Source: Isoperla grammatica
Lineage: Eukaryota > Arthropoda > Insecta > Plecoptera > Perlodidae
DNA length: 64,000 nt
Assembly: GCA_945910005.1 (NCBI GenBank)
Contig: OX246738.1
Span: 23,284,186-23,348,185 of the forward strand
Reading direction: 5' to 3'
The position numbers and the translations under genes are program-made. Positions 61,201-64,000 of this stretch are shown here, piece after piece. The notes beneath the pieces were generated by a model. The model had not been told where the DNA came from and searched no databases. It saw only the letters and a program-made list of their open reading frames with translations. Each line of letters opens with the position of its first letter. Within the stretch, counting starts at the first letter, position 1.

Positions 61201-64000
61201 AGCGCCGTCACAAACACAGCAGGGCCCTCCAAATATAGATGTCTACTGCCCTGCCCGCTTACCCATGTTATAGAGGAGCACGCCGTGCTTCGAGTAAGTC
61301 TTCAACTCGACGATCCACCTCGCCCCCGTCCTGGTCACAGCCTTGGGTACAGCAATGAAGGCAGCGTCACAAACACAGCAGGGCCCTCTTAATATAGATG
61401 TCTACTGCCCTGCCCGCTTACCCGTGTTATAGAGGAGCACGCCGTGCTTGTAGTAAGTCTTCATCTCTACGATCCACCTCGCCCCCGTCCTGGTAACAGC
61501 CTTGGGTACAGCCATGAAGGCAGCGTCACAAACACAGCAGGGCCCTCTCAATATAGATGTCTACTGCCCTGCCCGCTTACCCGTGTTATAGAGGAGCACG
61601 CCGTGCTTCGAGTAAGTCTTCATCTCTACGATCCACCTCGCCCCCGTCCTGGTCACAGCCTTGGGTACAGCCTTGAAGGCAGCGTCACAAACACAGCAGG
61701 GCCCTCTCAATATAGATGTCTACTGCCCTGCCCGCTTACCCGTGTTATAGAGGAGCACGCCGTGCTTCGAGTAAGTCTTTAACTCTACGATCCACCTCGC
61801 CCCCGTCCTGGTCACAGCCTTGGGTACAGCCATGAAGGCAGCGTCACAAACACAGCAGGGCCCTCTCAATAAAGATGTCTACTGCCCTGCCCGCTTACCC
61901 GTGTTATAGAGGAGCACGCCGTGCTTCGAGTAAGTCTTCAACTCTACGATTCACCTCGCCCCCGTCCTGGTCACAGCCTTGGGTACAGCCATGAAGGCGC
62001 CGTCACAAACACAGCAGGGCCCCCTCAATATAGATGTCTACTGCCCTGCCCGCTTACCCTTGTTATAGAGGAGCACGCCGTGCCCGAGTAAGTCTTCAAC
62101 TCTACGATCCACCTCGCCCCCGTCCTGGTCACAGCCTTGGGTACAGCCATGAAGGCGCCGTCACAAACACAGCAGGGCCCTCTCAATATAGATGTCTACT
62201 GCCCTGCCCGCTTACCCGTGTTATAGAGGAGCACGCCGTGCTTCGAGTAAGTCTTCAACTCTACGATCCACCTCGCCCCCGTCCTGGTAACAGCCTTGGG
62301 TACAGCCATGAAGGCAGCGTCACAAACACAGCAGGGCCCTCTCAATTTAGATGTCTACTGCCCTGCCCGCTTACCCGTGTTATAGAGGAGCACGCCGTGC
62401 TTCGAGTAAGTCTTCAACTCTACGATCCACCTCGCCCCCGTCCTGGTCACAGCCTTGGGTACAGCCATGAAGGCAGCGTCACAAACACAGCAGGGCCCTC
62501 TCAATATAGATGTCTACTGCCCTGCCCGCTTACCCGTGTTATAGAGGAGCACGCCGTGCTTCGAGTAAGTCTTCATCTCTACGATCCACCTCGCCCCCGT
62601 CCTGGTCACAGCCTTGGGTACAGCCTTGAAGGCAGCGTCACAAACACAGCAGGGCCCTCTCAATAAAGATGTCTACTGCCCTGCCCGCTTACCCGTGTTA
62701 TAGAGGAGCACGCCGTGCTTCGAGTAAGTCTTCAACTCTACGATTCACCTCGCCCCCGTCCTGGTCACAGCCTTGGGTACAGCCATGAAGGCGCCGTCAC
62801 AAACACAGCAGGGCCCCCTCAATATAGATGTCTACTGCCCTGCCCGCTTACCCTTGTTATAGAAGAGCACGCCGTGCCCGAGTAAGTCTTCAACTCTACG
62901 ATCCACCTCGCCCCCGTCCTGGTCACAGCCTTGGGTACAGCCATGAAGGCGCCGTCACAAACACAGCAGGGCCCTCTCAATATAGATGTCTACTGCCCTG
63001 CCCGCTTACCCGTGTTATAGAGGAGCACGCCGTGCTTCGAGTAAGTCTTCAACTCTACGATCCACCTCGCCCCCGTCCTGGTAACAGCCTTGGGTACAGC
63101 CATGAAGGCAGCGTCACAAACACAGCAGGGCCCTCTCAATTTAGATGTCTACTGCCCTGCCCGCTTACCCGTGTTATAGAGGAGCACGCCGTGCTTCGAG
63201 TAAGTCTTCAACTCTACGATCCACCTCGCCCCCGTCCTGGTCACAGCCTTGGGTACAGCCATGAAGGCAGCGTCACAAACACAGCAGGGCCCTCTCAATA
63301 TAGATGTCTACTGCCCTGCCCGCTTACCCGTGTTATAGAGGAGCACGCCGTGCTTCGAGTAAGTCTTCATCTCTACGATCCACCTCGCCCCCGTCCTGGT
63401 CACAGCCTTGGGTACAGCCATGAAGGCGCCGTCACAAACACAGCAGGGCCCCCTCAATATAGATGTCTACTGCCCTGCCCGCTTACCCGTGTTATAGAGG
63501 AGCACGCCGTGCTTCGAGTAAGTCTTCATCTCTACGATCCACCTCGCCCCCGTCCTGGTCACAGCCTTGGGTACAGCCATGAAGGCGCCGTCACAAACAC
63601 AGCAGGGCCCCCTCAATATAGATGTCTACTGCCCTGCCCGCTTACCCTTGTTATAGAGGAGCACGCCGTGCCCGAGTAAGTCTTCAACTCTACGATCCAC
63701 CTCGCCCCCGTCCTGGTCACAGCCTTGGGTACAGCCATGAAGGCGCCGTCACAAACACAGCAGGGCCCTCTCAATATAGATGTCTACTGCCCTGCCCGCT
63801 TACCCGTGTTATAGAGGAGCACGCCGTGCTTCGAGTAAGTCTTCAACTCTACGATCCACCTCGCCCCCGTCCTGGTCACAGCCTTGGGTACAGCCATGAA
63901 GGCAGCGTCACAAACACAGCAGGGCCCTCTCAATATAGATGTCTACTGCCCTGCCCGCTTACCCGTGTTATAGAGGAGCACGCCGTGCTTCGAGTAAGTC
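24730..64000 (-). CDS. CSPG4: Kon-tiki/CSPG4 (NG2) transmembrane proteoglycan, multi-exon; 5' part beyond window
   Basis: CSPG4 proteins are single-pass surface proteins with two N-terminal LamG domains, about 15 CSPG repeats, a membrane segment and a PDZ-ligand tail. The fly homologue kon-tiki/perdido guides muscles to tendons, working with integrins and the PDZ protein Grip. Exons in transcript order: a LamG2 exon in the 57440-64000 array, then 49361-49540, 46954-47238, 46094-46224, 45025-45225, 44317-44514, 43241-43414, 42552-42781, 42032-42188, 40765-41007, 37384-37610, 35560-35859, 30664-33260, 28342-28528, 26705-26930, 25721-25930 and 24730-25299. The 16 fixed exons total 6116 nt (about 2038 residues) and every phase matches; human CSPG4 has 2322. 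Block-by-block similarity to CSPG4 is clear, down to the C-terminal QYWV. Signal peptide and LamG1 are not in the window. Four exons carry acceptor-side tandem arrays. Confidence 0.95.
25721..25930 (-). CDS. CSPG4: CSPG4 exon, last CSPG repeat
   Basis: Phase 0-0, 70 codons. It begins VLRRPRLGRIKKV and contains NRFTHEELASGVIYYV, the F-T-x-x-E/D-L pattern of a CSPG repeat. Acceptor ctttcag; donor cag|gtaaca. Confidence 0.93.
26705..26930 (-). CDS. CSPG4: CSPG4 exon
   Basis: It encodes VMYMQTDMTTPSDALSLVAW and VEPLLKVGNFSPIAGIRNRL, aligning with the penultimate CSPG repeats. It starts in phase 2 with one completing base; donor caa|gtacat. Confidence 0.9.
28342..28528 (-). CDS. CSPG4: CSPG4 exon
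   Basis: Acceptor cttccag. It encodes SRVLLQQGSSVALITRDHIL, NVTQPPRHGTVYV and FTHEDLDANR. 187 nt, phases match both neighbours. Confidence 0.92.
28690..28875. repeat. ggaatatggaatgtggaa microsatellite
   Basis: Imperfect tandem repeats of a 7-nt pattern (ggaatat / ggaatgt) in a CSPG4 intron. Open frames over it in both directions are by-products of the repeat. Confidence 0.9.
29441..29632. repeat. 94-bp tandem duplication with internal poly-A
   Basis: Two near-identical copies contain agtagtaagaataacggaaa, an A-rich tract and tagcactatggagcatatta. The A-tract differs in length between copies. Confidence 0.9.
29769..30404. mobile_element. Non-autonomous hAT-like element with 8-bp target duplication
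   Basis: The ends taggaatgtgcgggta and tacccgcacatcccta are inverted repeats rich in cgggt/acccg motifs. The flanks attgtgag (29759-29766) and attgtgac (30405-30412) look like an 8-bp target duplication, the length typical of hAT transposons. About 636 bp with no transposase reading frame. It sits in the CSPG4 intron 28529-30663. Confidence 0.82.
30664..33260 (-). CDS. CSPG4: CSPG4 giant exon (about 865 codons, several CSPG repeats)
   Basis: This is an uninterrupted 2597-nt exon holding about seven or eight CSPG repeats, with recurring FTQADV/FTQAEI, GxVxYxHDGS and TPVNDQPP signatures and many N-x-S/T sites. Acceptor atattgcag; donor tcgg|gtaagt. All other exons of this gene in the window are at most 570 nt. 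Confidence 0.96.
33261..34039 (-). other. CSPG4 intron segment without a gene
   Basis: It contains an aatttc tandem run (33316-33338) and AT-rich sequence; no coding similarity. Confidence 0.5.
34040..34803. repeat. 70/61-bp minisatellite carrying CRE-like palindromes
   Basis: Twelve units begin atgacgcgtgtgttggtggg at 34051, 34121, 34191, 34261, 34322, 34392, 34453, 34523, 34593, 34663, 34724 and 34785. Unit length is 70 bp or a 61-bp deletion form. Six unit junctions have a perfect TGACGTCA; others read TGACGTCT, TGACTTCA or TGACGTCG. It lies in the CSPG4 intron between 33260 and 35560. Confidence 0.92.
35309..35430. mobile_element. Short inverted-repeat element
   Basis: gagattctgtaaggatacca and its near reverse complement (gatatccttacagaatcgc) bound about 122 bp. 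It is MITE-like and lies 130 nt downstream of a CSPG4 donor. Confidence 0.65.
35560..35859 (-). CDS. CSPG4: CSPG4 exon (flanked by a retroelement-containing array)
   Basis: It encodes SAGYFTSRELLTERVFYVHD and continues through GVFHIDVLLKNDNTPYRAVD to DADVDTTPADIIYT. Acceptor tgttgccag, donor accag|gtaact; 300 nt, phases match 37384 and 33260. The first 8-15 bases and the acceptor recur in the array immediately upstream. Confidence 0.94.
35847..36780. repeat. Complex array mixing a CSPG4 acceptor with a retrotransposon tail
   Basis: About six copies of a LINE-derived segment alternate in two unit types. The short unit is about 118 bp. The long unit is about 189 bp and additionally includes the first 8-15 bases of the exon ending at 35859, its acceptor (tgttgccag on -) and about 35 nt of intron. 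Long-unit copies of the acceptor lie near 36155 and 36355. Confidence 0.85.
36617..36955 (+). mobile_element. 3' end of a non-LTR retrotransposon (decayed)
   Basis: The open stretch encodes LPSLNRLRTGISRRKTNLEK, then FCECEAIQDPSHLLVCP. A short SLNRLRTG/KWG segment followed by a C-x-C-x7-H-x4-C zinc knuckle is the usual C-terminal tail of LINE reverse transcriptases. Only this tail is present; no polymerase core is seen. It is the parent sequence of the tandem copies on its left. Confidence 0.75.
37008..37325. repeat. Dispersed intronic repeat B, copy 1
   Basis: It shares ordered blocks with 44598-44815: agatccttatcta, aaatcaacagattc, cgcttatta, cagataaccaa and tttcaattagatg. Family unknown; perhaps a retroelement tail, since it follows the LINE fragment. 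Confidence 0.7.
37384..37610 (-). CDS. CSPG4: CSPG4 exon (source of the 146-bp array)
   Basis: It encodes LGSINILHVPSGETRDEVTA, LQVTEGGRQALLRTHLN and YNITRGPHHGRMEV, the start of a CSPG repeat. 227 nt, phase 0 in and 2 out. Only this copy continues past THLN into IEIPGITQ; the 14 upstream copies stop there. Confidence 0.94.
37611..39753 (-). repeat. 146-bp tandem array of CSPG4 partial exons (14 copies plus a partial)
   Basis: Read on the - strand, each unit is 21 nt of intron end (gttgtcttgactctgttgcag region) plus the first 125 nt of the exon at 37610. Acceptors recur every 146 bp from 37756 to 39654. Copies are nearly identical, differing at a few sites such as gcgtcc/gcatcc and gtgtcctc/gagtcctc. 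The combined variant pair at about 38680-38812 recurs 584 bp (four units) later. Reading on from a copy gives THLNTLS and then a stop. Confidence 0.94.
40765..41007 (-). CDS. CSPG4: CSPG4 exon
   Basis: 81 codons, phase 0-0: VSMLETGSPTVYDFRATFTE, LRLVVVRSSELQLNGTREAF, WVQRLPRYGILHLKHHHLQ. The acceptor is cagttcaag, weak in pyrimidines, and was chosen by frame and homology. Confidence 0.88.
42032..42188 (-). CDS. CSPG4: CSPG4 exon
   Basis: It encodes YDIVKAPQFGSVQRLRGDSQ and WQTTDHFTGHQLARDQIRYL. Acceptor gattcaag, donor aag|gtaggc. Aligns with the CSPG4 segment ending QRDVEQGRVRYL. Confidence 0.9.
42552..42781 (-). CDS. CSPG4: CSPG4 exon
   Basis: It encodes VVYVHHGGASDASRVALQVS, then DGIEAGPTAFLRVIAFPL and LVNNTGIVLTHKGAALIS. 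Human CSPG4 has VYVHRGG...VSDGLQASPPATLKVVAIRP at this position. Acceptor cttgcag. Confidence 0.94.
42834..42847. repeat. Poly-G tract
   Basis: A run of about 14 G in a CSPG4 intron, 50 nt upstream (transcript sense) of an exon. Confidence 0.85.
43241..43414 (-). CDS. CSPG4: CSPG4 exon
   Basis: 58 codons, phase 0-0: HAEDPDSPSEDLVYTVLSAE and PIETFTQLDVDRGE. Acceptor gactgcag; donor gag|gtgagt. Confidence 0.92.
43961..43995. repeat. AAT-type microsatellite
   Basis: aataataataatgataata run in a CSPG4 intron, next to a tcatcgtcatcg-type run. Confidence 0.8.
44317..44514 (-). CDS. CSPG4: CSPG4 exon
   Basis: 66 codons, phase 0-0: VRYAHDGSETHQDSIVLELE and HVNVTPVNDPPTLLLPPEKV, a textbook CSPG-repeat end. 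Acceptor ctgccgcag; donor cag|gtgagt. Confidence 0.95.
44598..44815. repeat. Dispersed intronic repeat B, copy 2
   Basis: Diverged relative of 37008-37325 in the same orientation, in another intron of the same gene. Confidence 0.7.
45025..45225 (-). CDS. CSPG4: CSPG4 exon, first CSPG repeat
   Basis: 67 codons: MAEGENALITTRNVDIVLDY, VVENPQHGKLAVEVW, KQMFTLLDLAKDK. It matches VVAEGGTAWLEWRHV...RKMFTLLDVV of human CSPG4. Confidence 0.95.
46094..46224 (-). CDS. CSPG4: CSPG4 exon, end of EGF-like module and linker
   Basis: It encodes INSFRCECNRPLCVKPDYSA and the linker KPTLPQDLEILELMPLQ leading into the first CSPG repeat. With the preceding exon it completes a Cys-rich EGF-like motif. Acceptor tttcacag; donor caa|gtaagt. 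Confidence 0.92.
46954..47238 (-). CDS. CSPG4: CSPG4 exon, end of LamG2 (source of the 149-bp array)
   Basis: It encodes VASSRLPLGGNRYLDLAEVA, YIGGIELNKRARALGQGILA, FKGCLRSMAVEGRMIGI and PCAEDPCITESQC. It matches SLLLGGLD...GCMEDLSVNGQR of LamG2. 285 nt, phase 1 in and 1 out. The six codons IGGIEL are missing from all upstream copies. Confidence 0.95.
47239..48440 (-). repeat. 149-bp tandem array of exon-plus-intron units (8 copies)
   Basis: On the - strand, exon-like starts recur at 47387, 47536, 47685, 47834, 47983, 48132, 48281 and 48430, each after gttgtgcag except the outermost. Each copy has a 93-nt exon (phase 1-1, no stop; VASSRLPLGG to RARALGQ, lacking IGGIEL) and a 56-nt intron-like spacer starting gtatcc and ending gtgcag. 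The donor GT is intact in six of eight copies and mutated (gatatc) in those starting at 47536 and 47834. Confidence 0.93.
48490..48795. repeat. Dispersed repeat C, copy 1
   Basis: It shares ordered similarity with 51345-51645 (tatcacatttaatcacctttac / tgtcacattcaatcatctttac; cttgacaatca; ctgttcatctcc / ttgttcatctcc). About 70% identical by eye; family unknown. Confidence 0.65.
49361..49540 (-). CDS. CSPG4: CSPG4 exon, middle of LamG2
   Basis: It encodes LASKSDFVGVELVDGFIRLL, INKGNGAVELRSDRPVADGK and WHSITIQFNPTFMEINVDGG. Phase 1 in and 1 out; its first two bases complete the Gly left by the 159-bp-array exon (NTG). Aligns with DFIYVDIFEGHLRAVVEKG...PVADGQPHEVSVHI. Confidence 0.95.
50199..51105. 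mobile_element. 907-bp terminal-inverted-repeat element with internal 72-bp minisatellite
   Basis: The left end cgtaaaagccgtgtcagacg and right end (reverse complement cgttaaagtcgtgtcacacg) extend as inverted repeats for about 40 bp through gatcgagaaactcgcgcgag. The interior holds the 72-bp array at 50222-50890 and an AT-rich part. No transposase frame. Confidence 0.85.
50222..50890. repeat. 72-bp minisatellite, about nine copies
   Basis: The unit begins with the palindrome gctcgcgcgagc and continues tacgagtagacgcacttg. Two main variants alternate (ggaagcccgacacacgg / ggcagcccatcacacgg). Because 72 is divisible by three, long spurious open frames run through it on both strands. Confidence 0.92.
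51345..51645. repeat. Dispersed repeat C, copy 2
   Basis: Second, diverged copy of the repeat at 48490, same orientation, in the next upstream intron of the CSPG4 gene. Confidence 0.65.
51646..53052. other. CSPG4 intron, nothing recognised
   Basis: AT-rich, no coding similarity, no clear inverted repeat. Confidence 0.5.
53053..53565. mobile_element. Foldback MITE (outer element) interrupted by another MITE
   Basis: Joining 53053-53079 to 53444-53565 gives an almost perfect hairpin: ccattttctgggtttcgtca at one end, cagaaaatgg at the other, with ggtggtttagacttaccaca arms close to the centre. About 150 bp without the insertion. Confidence 0.88.
53080..53441. mobile_element. MITE family A, copy 2, nested with TA duplication
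   Basis: The ends tagggtgtattcacg and cgtgaatactcccta are flanked on both sides by TA (53078-53079, 53442-53443). The interior matches the copy at 15939 but is about 210 bp shorter. It is inserted in the foldback element 53053-53565. Confidence 0.9.
53620..53638. repeat. (AT)n microsatellite
   Basis: A simple AT run in the CSPG4 intron, next to the nested MITEs. Confidence 0.85.
55431..55540. repeat. (GGAAGTT)n heptamer repeat
   Basis: About twelve tandem ggaagtt units, degenerating at the right end to ggaagctcgaagttcgaag. Confidence 0.92.
56577..56590. repeat. Poly-C tract
   Basis: A run of about 14 C in AT-rich intron. Confidence 0.85.
57440..64000 (-). repeat. CSPG4: 159-bp tandem array of a LamG2 exon (about 41 copies, continues past window)
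   Basis: On the - strand every full unit encodes CDGAFMAVPKAVTRTGARWI, VEMKTYSKHGVLLYNTG and then a strong donor (acgg|gtaagc). This is the first part of LamG2 and ends in phase 1, exactly what 49540 needs. The exon start is uncertain: acceptors ctgtgaccag and gtacccaag give 68 or 79 nt, while LamG similarity reaches further back, where an acceptor in attgagag would give about 123 nt (phase 1-1). Protein variants are few (M/L in VEMKT; S/Y or H/Q near SKHG; T/M in NTG). The outermost copy at 57440-57600 is degenerate and lacks a donor. The unit is 53 x 3 nt, which creates long meaningless + strand frames. Confidence 0.93.
62034..64000. repeat. Higher-order repeat inside the 159-bp array (794-bp period)
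   Basis: A variant unit marked by cttacccttgttata and the shortened cgtgcccgagtaagtc recurs at 62034, 62828 and 63622, exactly 794 bp apart (five units minus one base). Neighbouring variants (gtaacagcc, caatttagat) repeat in the same order after the first two markers. Confidence 0.85.

Noticed and set aside
57584..63679. Long + strand open frames (up to 463 codons) rich in RPRPGHSLGYSHEG-type repeats
   Set aside because: The repeat unit is 159 nt (53 codons), so any stop-free frame stays open for many units. The coding sense is the - strand, where LamG2 sequence and splice donors are seen.
57440..64000. Dscam-like mutually exclusive exon cluster generating diversity
   Set aside because: The copies are nearly identical at protein level (only a few M/L, S/Y, H/Q and T/M changes), so little diversity could be encoded. 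Alternative choice of a copy is still possible.

Overview
The window is animal nuclear DNA, most likely from an arthropod or a related invertebrate. It is AT-rich and carries intron-split genes with GT-AG junctions, many short inverted-repeat (MITE-like) elements and large minisatellite arrays. I cannot name the species. I saw no tRNA, rRNA, CRISPR array or bacterial-type operon.

Three genes can be followed exon by exon, with reading phase conserved at every junction I could check. (1) A kinesin-13 microtubule depolymerase (KIF2/Klp10A family) lies on the + strand at about 1226-13389. Its motor and C-terminus are complete; its first exons probably lie before the window. (2) A calcium- and integrin-binding protein of the CIB2 type lies on the + strand at 15227-20863 in five exons and is complete at 189 residues. 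(3) A kon-tiki/CSPG4 (NG2) transmembrane proteoglycan lies on the - strand. Its stop is at 24730, and 16 exons run up to 49540. A further exon, encoding the start of LamG2, is present as about 41 tandem copies from 57440 to the window edge. The signal peptide and LamG1 must lie beyond 64000. CIB2 and the CSPG4 gene converge, with 3.9 kb between their stops.

The most unusual feature is a recurrent architecture. At five exons (one in the kinesin, four in the CSPG4 gene) the intron just upstream is filled with a tandem array whose unit contains the 3' splice site plus the 5' part of the downstream exon, or the whole exon. Unit lengths are 107, 118/189, 146, 149 and 159 bp, with 6 to 41 copies. 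Depending on the locus, the copies form in-frame-symmetric exons with a 56-nt intron, stop-carrying pseudo-exons, or rows of identical competing acceptors. All five lie on the acceptor side of the exon, on both strands.

Transposon-derived sequence explains much of the rest. There are at least ten foldback/MITE elements, one of which forms about 79% of a 305-bp kinesin intron and one of which is inserted inside another with a TA target duplication. There is also a 907-bp inverted-repeat element holding a 72-bp minisatellite, a non-autonomous hAT-like element with an 8-bp target duplication, the 3' tail of a non-LTR retrotransposon, and two families of dispersed intronic repeats. A 12-unit intronic minisatellite carries repeated TGACGTCA (CRE-like) palindromes.
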